IMG/VR virus record: IMGVR_UViG_3300025853_010767
Location: 1 to 20,465 of that record
Length of the DNA stretch: 20,465 nucleotides
Source: a virus
Reading direction: 5' to 3' (one strand)
Under the pieces are notes generated by a model, which was not told where the DNA came from, did not search any database, and saw only the letters and a list, made by a program, of their open reading frames with translations. The position numbers and the translations under genes are program-made. Of the stretch, positions 13,165 to 20,465 are shown in pieces; the first letter of the stretch is position 1; each line of letters opens with the position of its first letter.

Positions 13165-14475
13165 ATGGCTGATATAAGAGGACCTATACTACCTCTCCAA
13201 TTAGATCCTAGAAATACTCCGGCTCTAGTTAGAGATACACAAACAAAAATATTTTTAGAATCTGGTGGTCAGTTAAATGACTTTAGTGCAGCTTCTCCCT
13301 TGTCTGCAATAGTAGAAGGACAGGCCTATGCACAAAGCGAACTCTTGTATTATCTCAATTCGCTTCCTGAAGCTTTTACACTTCAGTGGTTTAGGCAATT
13401 AGGAATTCAAAGGTCTATTGGCGCAAAAGCAATTGTAGAAATTACTTTTACTAAGGTAGAAGGATTTGCAAGAACTGTAATAATTCCTAAAGGAACAATA
13501 CTTTCTACTGTAAGTAATTTAAATTACATTTTAGATGAAGAAGTAAGAATCAATAACGATCAGCTTATTGCAACAGGGAGAGCAATATCTGAGAAGTGGG
13601 GAACAGTTTATAATGTAGCTACAGGAGCTATACAAAAAATCAATCTTAATATCTTGGGTCTTGGTGCTCAAACTAATGAAAGACAGGCGCAAGGGGGCAA
13701 AGACTTAGAGTCTATTGAAAATTTAAAAACAAGAGCATTTACTTTATTACGAAGAAGAGGACTGATTTCTGCTAATGACTACGAAAATGAAATTAGAGAA
13801 ATTGCCTCCGAAGCCTCTATTGTTAAAGTAATTACTCATGAGGAAAAAGAAAGGATAAGTGAGGATATTCCTACAGGAGTTATTGCAGTTTGTTTAGGAG
13901 ATCAAGATGGTAGAGAACTCGAGGCAACAATAAGACAAAACCTTGTTAAGGCTCTAAGAAAAAGAGTTCCTCTTGGTACCGCAATATACCTTACCTCACC
14001 AGAGATCACTCCCTTAGAAACCACAGTTGTTATTGAATACGACGATGAGGTATTTACTACAGGTATAGATGCAAGAGCAGCGGCTATTAACAATATAATC
14101 TCTTCTTTTTTAAATATTCAAGAAATACCTCTTGGAGAGACATTTAATTTTCAGCAAATTAGAAATGCTGTATTTGATCTTAACTTCGTAGACAAAGTTA
14201 GATCCTTATCTATAAAGCTTCTAAAGACAGAATCAGTGGCAACAGACTCGAGCAATTTTTGTAATGCTCCTTTTGCTTCAGAATTAGTTAATGGAGTCTG
14301 TGTAACAGAGTACGAAGCAACAGTAGATAATACTGATGAGTCTTTTACTAATACAAACGCATTAAGAAGCTTTAGGTATTATAAAAACACAATAACTTTG
14401 ATTGCAAAATCAACCCAAGCACCTCTTACATACACCTTTGTTGATCCTGATTATCAAACTTTATTAGGAGGCTGA
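13165..14475 (+). CDS. baseplate J-like (gp6-type wedge) protein
   Basis: The 436-aa protein follows the layout of P2 gpJ / Mu gp47 / T4 gp6 core proteins (COG3299 type). It has an N-terminal helical part (about 20-75), then a beta domain with IPKGTILS.....Y.....V..N..Q (about 110-140). The hallmark segment LKTRAFTLLRRRGLISANDYENEI..I follows (about 186-215), then VKV.T..E...DIPTGVIAVCLGD with helices leading to KRVPLGTAIYLTSPEITPLE. In contractile tails two copies join one gpI/gp7 to make the wedge that forms the iris ring of the baseplate. The ATG is three bases after the previous stop. The next gene begins one base after its own stop, so the three genes form one operon. Confidence 0.9.
   Translation: MADIRGPILPLQLDPRNTPALVRDTQTKIFLESGGQLNDFSAASPLSAIVEGQAYAQSELLYYLNSLPEAFTLQWFRQLGIQRSIGAKAIVEITFTKVEGFARTVIIPKGTILSTVSNLNYILDEEVRINNDQLIATGRAISEKWGTVYNVATGAIQKINLNILGLGAQTNERQAQGGKDLESIENLKTRAFTLLRRRGLISANDYENEIREIASEASIVKVITHEEKERISEDIPTGVIAVCLGDQDGRELEATIRQNLVKALRKRVPLGTAIYLTSPEITPLETTVVIEYDDEVFTTGIDARAAAINNIISSFLNIQEIPLGETFNFQQIRNAVFDLNFVDKVRSLSIKLLKTESVATDSSNFCNAPFASELVNGVCVTEYEATVDNTDESFTNTNALRSFRYYKNTITLIAKSTQAPLTYTFVDPDYQTLLGG
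14466..14471 (+). promoter_or_regulatory. strong Shine-Dalgarno site for the tail protein I-like gene
   Basis: AGGAGG, a full consensus site, lies inside the last codons of the J-like gene and five bases before the ATG at 14477. Most other genes in the window lack such a site, so this one may be translated at a higher rate. Confidence 0.8.
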
Positions 14476-14476
14476 T

Positions 14477-16729
14477 ATGGAGTATCTTTCAGTTTGGGAT
14501 CAAAGAAATAGAAGGCCTATTGCTAGGGGCTTTAGAGCAGCTAAAATTGTTGCAGAGTTTGATAGAACAAAAAAGATTAAAATTGCAGAGCATACACTCG
14601 GAGAAATAGAATTTGGTACAAATCCAGAGTTAAATAAATCAAGAAACGAGGTTATTGATAGAGATATCGGTAAGCTAACGACTTCTGGTTTTCAGTATGA
14701 AAATATTGGAAATGTATTTTCTCCTGATCCTGAGTTTTTAGAAAAAGACTCCGATGACAAGTATACTGTTCTTGGTCACGGTACTCCGGTAGAAGGAGAC
14801 TTAACAGGAGGTAGAGAGAATTGTGCAATAGAGGGTTTGGTTTGCGCAAGTGGCCAAGGTACAAATAAATCCTGTAATCCTGGGAAATGCAAATTAGGAA
14901 AACTTCAAAAAATTACTAACTATAAGTGGAAATATACTTCTGAAAACGGGTATCCAACGGCAAAAGTAGAATATTTTGTTGGAGGTAAAGAGTACGTAGA
15001 ATTAAAAACTATAGCAAGAGGTGCACATACAAATAAGGATGGGACAGAAATAAACGTAAACAAACCTGCAAGTAAGGGAACAAGTATATACCTCCCTCCT
15101 GTAGGTTATATGGGGGATTTGTTTAACGAAGATTATTTAAAGGTAGATCAGGGTGGAATTATTACCACAGAGGAAGATTTTGTAAGACAAATTATTGAGA
15201 GAGGGTATAAGAAACATCCGGTTATTGGAAAGTCTTTGGGTAAAGGTGGTTTGTATACTTCTATTGCAGATTCTCCTCTATCAGAAGAGGTATATACTGC
15301 TTTTTTAGATTTCTTTTTTAAGCTACCCAATCCCTGGAAAAAAGTTGTTAAGGATCTTGCTGATGCTAAGTGGAATGTAAAGGGAACAAGTCACGAAACA
15401 AACAGGGTTTTTATTGGAAGTTTATTTAATACTTTTAAAGTTAAGTTTACTCAGGCTATTCAAATAACTGACTCGAGTTGGAAAGAGTCTAAGATCAAAT
15501 ATATTTCCGACCAAGGAGTAAGACCCACTTATCTAAGATTACCTGGGGCTTCTTTAAATTATAGAATATCTGAAGATAACGATATTGTAGTTGTATCTGA
15601 AGAAAAAGATAGATTCGATGTAAATATTTCTGCTCTAGAGATAGGAACTATAGTAACCACGAGCAATAGAAAAATTGCTTATCAATTCTTGCCTAGGGTA
15701 ATAGAGGATAGAGACGAAAGAGAAGAGTTCGGTATGTCTCCTGTACTAGATAACCGAACAAAGGAAGAGCTTTATTCTCCTAAAGACCCTAAATCTTGGC
15801 GTCCGCTACTAGAGGATCAGCTTCCAAAAGCCCCAGTAGCCAAGTGGATAATGGCCGGTGTTGATGAGTTCTTAAGAGAAAAGAAACATGATATAGATTC
15901 GTTTTATTTTAAGTATCTTGATCCTACGGAATGTAGCGTTAAAAATATAGATTGGCTGGCTCAGCACGTAGGACTTTGCGAACCAGTTTGGAATATAGCC
16001 TGGGATTTAGACTATAAAAGAGCGCTAATAAGAAATGCTTTAGGATGGTTTGATAAAGAGTTAATAAGTACGGTAGGAGATACAGACTACGACACTATCA
16101 AAGGCCAGATTCTTAAAGAGGCGCCATTTACCTCCTCTTCGTGGAGAGATACCGAAGCTGTAGAAACAGGTGATGGTACAGATATTAGCGAAATAGATCT
16201 AACAAAAGTTGCTGCTTCTGGCTTCTTTAAAAAAGATGGTACTTTAACCACTGGATTTTCTGTTTACAAGAAAGAGTGGGACGGACTGATGGAATCAAAA
16301 GGTTCTATTTTAACTCTAGTATTTTTATTTAGTTTGTTTAATGTAAAAGCTCATTCAGAAGACGAACTAATAACCGTCGGGTCTATCACCAAAGTTAGAA
16401 ACGGTTTAAGATCTTATGAATCTAATGCACCTGTTCTTTTGCCTTACAAACTAGAATTTTTGCAAACAGGAACCGAGGATGAAAAAGCTGTAGAAACTTA
16501 TAGCAATCAAATGACCGTGGGGTCTGTAGTTGCAGATCTAGAGGGAGTAAAAACTACGTTCTTTAGAATGCCTTTCTATTACAATAGAGGAGGCAGAACG
16601 TGGGACCTTGTAGAATCAATCTCTAAATACTGGGTTCATCACACAATGAACTCTAGAGTGCAATACGCGTACCTAGCTGCGGATCTCTGGAGACAGGGAG
16701 ATGCGTATTTCCACTACGAGCAAAGTTAA
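14477..16729 (+). CDS. large tail protein I-like (gp7-type wedge) protein
   Basis: The 750-aa protein contains, at about 455-530, the P2 gpI-type core: PVAKWIMAGVDEFL... then DPTECSVKNIDWLAQHVGLCEP.W...W...KRALIRNA, matching the usual 'DP..CP...L.WLAW.LSVD.W...W....KR.LI' pattern. gpI-type proteins pair with J/gp6 to form the baseplate wedge, and they directly follow J in P2-like genomes as here. At 750 aa it is several times longer than P2 gpI and nearer to T4 gp7, which shares this domain. The 1-450 extension has four cysteines at 116, 123, 133 and 138, perhaps a small metal or disulfide knot. A C-terminal extension (530-750) ends in an aromatic-rich segment. The ATG is fixed by a strong ribosome site. 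Confidence 0.78.
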   Translation: MEYLSVWDQRNRRPIARGFRAAKIVAEFDRTKKIKIAEHTLGEIEFGTNPELNKSRNEVIDRDIGKLTTSGFQYENIGNVFSPDPEFLEKDSDDKYTVLGHGTPVEGDLTGGRENCAIEGLVCASGQGTNKSCNPGKCKLGKLQKITNYKWKYTSENGYPTAKVEYFVGGKEYVELKTIARGAHTNKDGTEINVNKPASKGTSIYLPPVGYMGDLFNEDYLKVDQGGIITTEEDFVRQIIERGYKKHPVIGKSLGKGGLYTSIADSPLSEEVYTAFLDFFFKLPNPWKKVVKDLADAKWNVKGTSHETNRVFIGSLFNTFKVKFTQAIQITDSSWKESKIKYISDQGVRPTYLRLPGASLNYRISEDNDIVVVSEEKDRFDVNISALEIGTIVTTSNRKIAYQFLPRVIEDRDEREEFGMSPVLDNRTKEELYSPKDPKSWRPLLEDQLPKAPVAKWIMAGVDEFLREKKHDIDSFYFKYLDPTECSVKNIDWLAQHVGLCEPVWNIAWDLDYKRALIRNALGWFDKELISTVGDTDYDTIKGQILKEAPFTSSSWRDTEAVETGDGTDISEIDLTKVAASGFFKKDGTLTTGFSVYKKEWDGLMESKGSILTLVFLFSLFNVKAHSEDELITVGSITKVRNGLRSYESNAPVLLPYKLEFLQTGTEDEKAVETYSNQMTVGSVVADLEGVKTTFFRMPFYYNRGGRTWDLVESISKYWVHHTMNSRVQYAYLAADLWRQGDAYFHYEQS

Positions 16730-16731
16730 CT

Positions 16732-18150
16732 ATGGCGCAAGAAGCTTCATTTATAAGAAAACAAATTCAGGCTCAGCAGGCTTTTGAGATTCTTTCAAAA
16801 AAGACTGGTGGGCTTGAGTCTGATGCTTTTATCCATCCCGGTATTATTGCAGACGTCAATGATCCAGACAAAAAAGGAAGAGTAAAAGTTGTATATGGTG
16901 AAGATGAAGCTAATACAAAAACAGAGTGGGTTCCGGTACTTAATGCGGGAAAGGGCGTTCTTACGTCTCAATTGTTAGGATCTAACGTAATTGTAGGATC
17001 GATTTCTGGTAACGTTAATGACAATATTGTACTAGGACTTTATAACAACGAGATGGTTCCGTCGCTTCCAGCGTCTATTCCTATCGTTGATAAATCCGCC
17101 ATTCAATACGCAGGAGATCCTGGTACTCAATGTAACAAAGAAAATGAGGGGAGGATGTATGTTTTCTCTAACAACGTATCGCAGGACTTAAAAATTTGTC
17201 TTAGAAGAAACAACAGACAAGGAGGACCTGATAAGGATGTGTACGAATGGAAAAATATTACTAGAGGGTTAGTAGTTCAAGGCTCTGGTGATCCTAAAGA
17301 AATTGAGCAGGGCAACGTACTAATTGAACAAGACCCACTTGGCAAATGTACTCAAGAAAGAGAGGGAGAGCAAGTTCAGTTTGCAGAAGATAGAGACTAT
17401 AGGCAAATGCTTCTTACCTGTAAAAAAGATGAGAATAAAGAATGGGGATGGGTTCCGGTCTCTACGATCCCTACATATTTTAAATCTACACTACCTAAGT
17501 GCACTGAAAAAGTCCATGGGCAAACCGCTCTTCATGACGACGGAAATAACTCGGAGATGATTATTTGCGTTAGGTACAATAAAGAAATGAAGTGGGTGAA
17601 GTATGGGAGCAGGGAGGTTGTGCAATGGGAAGGAACACCCGTACCCACTCCAGAAGAGGTTGCTAAAACAATACCCAATGCTTTATTACAAATCGGAGGA
17701 GCAGCGGCCGCTGCGGCAGCTGGAGGTTCTTTAGGTGCCCTATCTTCTGTTATCTCTAATCCTGACAACGTAAATAGTATTTTAGGTTCGGCCCTGGGAG
17801 CGATGGAAGGTCTGGCCGACGCCGGCTCTCTAGGAGGAGTTGCAGATCAGATTAGTGGAGTAGCTGATATAGCCACTAGCGTAGCTGGTACATATGCAAA
17901 CATTGCTGCAGGAGGAGTGCCTATAGCCGATGCTATGACATCTATATTAGATACCGCAACAAGCATTGCTCAGATACCTAGTAACATACCCAATACATAT
18001 CTCACTCCAGATGGCGCTAAAACTCTTGCAGATCAGGCCGCTCTAAACCCTGACAACGCAAACTTAAACTTTTCGGAAGAACTTTCCACAGAAAACTTTA
18101 AAGATAAATACGGTGTAGACGATGACAATCCAGCCTTAGAACTATTATAA
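16732..18150 (+). CDS. gp5/gpV-type baseplate spike protein with three Cys modules
   Basis: Residues 34-105 form the gp5/gpV N-terminal OB-fold (Phage_base_V type): HPGIIADVNDPDKKGRVKV....E.EWVPVL, then GVLTSQLLGSNVIVGS...NDNIVLGLYNNE. This domain joins the hub to the spike at the centre of the baseplate. After it come three similar modules, each with two cysteines and a closing Trp: C134...C156...W173, C206...C230...W240 and C257...C279...W288. There is no lysozyme domain as in T4 gp5 and no regular VxGxxxxx triple-helix repeat. From about 315 on the chain is Ala/Gly-rich and hydrophobic (GGAAAAAAAGGSLGAL) and could bury in a membrane or mediate assembly. It starts two bases after the previous stop, with only a weak ribosome site. 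Confidence 0.85.
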   Translation: MAQEASFIRKQIQAQQAFEILSKKTGGLESDAFIHPGIIADVNDPDKKGRVKVVYGEDEANTKTEWVPVLNAGKGVLTSQLLGSNVIVGSISGNVNDNIVLGLYNNEMVPSLPASIPIVDKSAIQYAGDPGTQCNKENEGRMYVFSNNVSQDLKICLRRNNRQGGPDKDVYEWKNITRGLVVQGSGDPKEIEQGNVLIEQDPLGKCTQEREGEQVQFAEDRDYRQMLLTCKKDENKEWGWVPVSTIPTYFKSTLPKCTEKVHGQTALHDDGNNSEMIICVRYNKEMKWVKYGSREVVQWEGTPVPTPEEVAKTIPNALLQIGGAAAAAAAGGSLGALSSVISNPDNVNSILGSALGAMEGLADAGSLGGVADQISGVADIATSVAGTYANIAAGGVPIADAMTSILDTATSIAQIPSNIPNTYLTPDGAKTLADQAALNPDNANLNFSEELSTENFKDKYGVDDDNPALELL

Positions 18151-18154
18151 AATA

Positions 18155-19774
18155 ATGTTTAATTCTACCGAAATTTTAACAAGCTCTGGTATTGAGGCAA
18201 TGTCAGCTGCTTATCAGTCTATACTAAGCCCTCAAGAAAGGGGAGTTTTTTCGGCCGCTCTAGTTGGTGGTGCTGCCGGAGCATTTGATGCCGCTGCTCA
18301 GTACGGAATGGATAAGCTTCCATCAGGCCCTATTGGCGATTTTGCAACTGCAGCTACTAGCAATCTAGATCTTACAAAAGCACCAGGTGCTATACAAAAT
18401 GTTATCGATGGAGGATTAAGCGGAGGATTATCAGCTGCCATTGGCGATATTGCTGGAGGAATAGATTTTAATAACGTTGACATAGCAAGTTTAAGCAGTC
18501 AATTAGCTGGAGGTAGTTTTGGCAATGTCGCCGGACTTATGCAAAATTTTTCTAACCAGCCTGGCCTTAACTCTTTAGTCCCTGGTCTTACAACAACGGC
18601 TTCTTCTGTCTTAGGAGCAGCCGGTCTAGGAGGACCTTGGGCAGCAGCTATTCCTGCTGCAGGTTTAGGAATCCAAGGTGCTACTGCTCTATTAGGTGGG
18701 CAAAATCCCATGGGTGCTATACTCGGTGGTGGCGGAGCTTTTGGATCGTTACTCGGTGGGATTGGCGGATTATTTGGAGGAGGCGGCGGTAACCCCTGTC
18801 CTTGTCTACCCAAGTGTAGAAAAGTAGATCATGGTGCCGCAAGCAACGGAGTAAATCCACTAGAAGCTACTGGGGCATTAATAGAAAATAACTCTAATAA
18901 ATACGGATCTGATATTCTTAATAACAACGCCACTTGCCTCGCACAAGCCGCAGGATTAGATTTTTCTGGTATTGGAGAATCGCTTATCCCCAGTAACATT
19001 CTTAATTTAACAGGGGCAATTAATAGCATACCTGCATTAAACGACCCCGCAGGAAGGCTAGAAAAAGCAATAAAGGGAGGAGCGGAACAGTCTGACTTAA
19101 TGCTAGAGTTTATGTACGCTTTTGAGGGTATGGAGAAGGGGCTTAAGTTTGCAGATAATAATATTAGCCAGTTAGAATGGATTAATCATATTAACTTAGT
19201 AAAAGGATTACTAGGTTATGACAAAATAATCACAGGGAATAAATCTATACTAGATTTAAATGCTGTAGATACAACGGAGCATGCTCAAGCAATTACAGAT
19301 TTGTTTGCAATGGTTCAAAAACTTGATGGTGCTCTATATAGAGGAGCGTTGGGAATAGCACCTACTCCGGCAATCTTAGCTTCCGCTGCTAATATAAAAG
19401 AAATCCCTGCAAAATACGCAAAGAATAAAGCATTTTTAATAGCAAACGTAATCAAAGATATAAAGCAAGCCCTTGATCTTTTAACGGATTTAGATCCAGA
19501 GTTCGGGATTGCATTTGATCTAAGCGATAGCGATCAAAAATTTAATCAGTCTAAAGTCTTAAACGATTCCTTATCAGCAAAAATATCAAGCTCTGCACCT
19601 CAGGAAGATAAGGTGAACTATACTTTCTCGGCAGCAGCGGGTAATAACAGCTCACAGAATCCATTTAGGTCGTTGAGTAATAGCCAGATTGGCTCTGGCG
19701 AATTTGATACATTAATCTCCCAAGTAAATAATGAAAAAGAAAGAGCTGCTCGTAAACAGGGCTCGTGTGATTAA
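18155..19774 (+). CDS. Gly/Ala-rich baseplate- or tail-associated protein with a CPC motif
   Basis: The 539-aa protein has a long Gly/Ala/Leu-rich N-terminal half (about 30-212) with hydrophobic stretches such as PWAAAIPAAGLGIQGATALL and GAILGGGGAFGSLLGGIGGL. A sharp switch follows at NPC215PC217LPKC221RKVDH226, which could bind a metal. The C-terminal half (230-539) is mainly helical and acidic. It follows the spike gene by four bases, and both proteins share Gly/Ala-rich hydrophobic segments, so they may act together at the tail tip, perhaps contacting the host membrane. I do not recognise the family. A virion role is inferred from position and from the composition, which resembles tail-tip and membrane-inserting phage proteins. 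No signal peptide is present. Confidence 0.72.
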   Translation: MFNSTEILTSSGIEAMSAAYQSILSPQERGVFSAALVGGAAGAFDAAAQYGMDKLPSGPIGDFATAATSNLDLTKAPGAIQNVIDGGLSGGLSAAIGDIAGGIDFNNVDIASLSSQLAGGSFGNVAGLMQNFSNQPGLNSLVPGLTTTASSVLGAAGLGGPWAAAIPAAGLGIQGATALLGGQNPMGAILGGGGAFGSLLGGIGGLFGGGGGNPCPCLPKCRKVDHGAASNGVNPLEATGALIENNSNKYGSDILNNNATCLAQAAGLDFSGIGESLIPSNILNLTGAINSIPALNDPAGRLEKAIKGGAEQSDLMLEFMYAFEGMEKGLKFADNNISQLEWINHINLVKGLLGYDKIITGNKSILDLNAVDTTEHAQAITDLFAMVQKLDGALYRGALGIAPTPAILASAANIKEIPAKYAKNKAFLIANVIKDIKQALDLLTDLDPEFGIAFDLSDSDQKFNQSKVLNDSLSAKISSSAPQEDKVNYTFSAAAGNNSSQNPFRSLSNSQIGSGEFDTLISQVNNEKERAARKQGSCD

Positions 19775-19780
19775 ATTCTG

Positions 19781-19813
19781 AACAAAAATGTACTAGTTTT
19801 AAAATTTTTTGTT
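19781..19813 (+). repeat. AT-rich inverted repeat after the baseplate operon
   Basis: AACAAAAA and TTTTTGTT are exact inverted copies with 17 bases between them, just after the 539-aa gene stop. With no G-C base pairs beyond one per arm it is a poor intrinsic terminator, but it could slow polymerase before the following HNH gene. Confidence 0.3.
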
Positions 19814-19824
19814 TAAAGTATAGT

Positions 19825-20465
19825 ATGAACTACAGAAGAACATACTTTGCCTTAATCAGAAAAGCACTGAAGCGAAACAAGTGTGCCAAAGGCGTTTATT
19901 GCGAAGATCACCATATCATACCTAAAAGTTTTGTAAAAAATAATTGGACAGTTACATTGACTCTAAGAGAGCATTTTATATGTCACAAGTTGATATATAA
20001 GTATTGCTTAAAAAGATATGGCCCAAGCGGATCTAAAACCAATAAGGCTTTATTGGCATTCTTTTTTATGTCTAATAGGATGGATATAAAAAGATCTAAA
20101 GAGTACGAGCAAGCAAGATCTGCATTTGTAGATTATTTACGTTCAATACAACGACCAGAGTACGTTTTTTATCACAAAAAGTACGGCAAGTTTGTCGGTA
20201 CAATGCGAGAGTTTATCGAAAAATACCCCAATTTAAAAACGAATAATCTTTCGAGTGTGTGGAATGGCTATAAGCATCATTATAGAGGTTGGTGTATAAG
20301 CGAGGAAATGATGGATAAAGTAGAGAAGGGACTACATACTAAGAAAAAAGTTTATAAATTTGTTCATAACCAACACGGAATATTTGAAGGTAGTCTTTTT
20401 CAAATGAAAGATAAGTTTTCTCATATGAAACTAAACATATCGACATTAGCGGCAGTCTATCGAAA
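19825..20465 (+). CDS. HNH homing endonuclease, 3' end beyond the window
   Basis: The frame opens at ATG 19825 and stays open for 213 codons to the window edge. Seen: YCEDHHIIPKSF (25-36) with the paired His29-His30, followed by LTLREHFICHKL (45-56) with His54. This is the HHIIP...LT.REHF..H pattern of free-standing phage HNH endonucleases. The second half has two copies of a roughly 32-residue unit (about 117-147 and 181-212) with H..xG.F.G....(EQ)......(FY)...K.......V(WY). These probably read the target DNA, as NUMOD-type repeats do. It stands 50 bases after the baseplate operon, and its AT content is high. No good ribosome site is visible. It is not the same subtype as the HNH gene between nrdB and nrdA. 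Confidence 0.85.
   Translation, partial: MNYRRTYFALIRKALKRNKCAKGVYCEDHHIIPKSFVKNNWTVTLTLREHFICHKLIYKYCLKRYGPSGSKTNKALLAFFFMSNRMDIKRSKEYEQARSAFVDYLRSIQRPEYVFYHKKYGKFVGTMREFIEKYPNLKTNNLSSVWNGYKHHYRGWCISEEMMDKVEKGLHTKKKVYKFVHNQHGIFEGSLFQMKDKFSHMKLNISTLAAVYR

Noticed and set aside
18499-18813. 104-aa proline-rich minus-strand frame
   Set aside because: It is the antisense of the Gly-rich segment of the 539-aa protein (GGN codons read as CCN); not a gene.
1-20465. tRNA genes, integrase, attachment sites, insertion sequences
   Set aside because: Intergenic gaps are short and none shows a cloverleaf, transposase or terminal repeats.

Overview
The window looks like part of a contractile-tailed (myovirus) phage genome, most likely infecting a cyanobacterium. 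The phage assignment rests on a baseplate J-like / tail protein I-like / gp5-type spike gene series, a giant tail fibre, and phage-style free-standing HNH endonucleases next to a class I ribonucleotide reductase (RNR) operon. The cyanobacterial host is an inference. It rests mainly on a small protein whose C-terminal half matches the cyanobacterial 'Mo-dependent nitrogenase C-terminus' family, and on the overall resemblance to cyanomyovirus gene sets. No rRNA, tRNA, integrase, insertion sequence or CRISPR array was seen.

The window splits into two divergent blocks that meet at about 12.19-12.27 kb. The left block (1-12189) is all on the minus strand. Read in the direction of transcription it starts with a virion module: a 184-aa structural protein, a 1827-aa tail fibre and the Mo-nitro_C-like protein. 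A consensus sigma70 promoter (TTGACA, 17 bp, TGATATAAT) then drives a 307-aa protein with an SSB-like acidic tail. After two strong hairpin terminators comes a nucleotide-metabolism group: a 60-aa acidic protein, a calcineurin-type metallophosphatase, nrdB, two overlapping 48-aa ORFs, an HNH endonuclease, and nrdA carrying an internal glutaredoxin domain.

The right block (12274-20465) is all on the plus strand and is AT-richer in the stretches sampled. It holds tightly packed baseplate genes: a 295-aa unknown, baseplate J (gp6-like), a 750-aa tail protein I-like (gp7-like) protein, a 472-aa gp5/gpV-type spike with three repeated Cys modules, and a 539-aa Gly/Ala-rich protein. A second HNH endonuclease runs off the right end.

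The nrd genes would supply dNTPs for phage replication, the 307-aa protein may coat ssDNA, and the two structural blocks build the baseplate, spike and fibres. Items most worth a second look are the NrdA with glutaredoxin placed before its redox tail, the NrdB with a Glu at the first metal-ligand position, the nested tiny ORFs beside the HNH gene, the Mo-nitro_C protein in the fibre operon, and the 194-bp hairpin-rich gap at 4594-4787. All assignments come from reading the sequence by eye; no database search was run.
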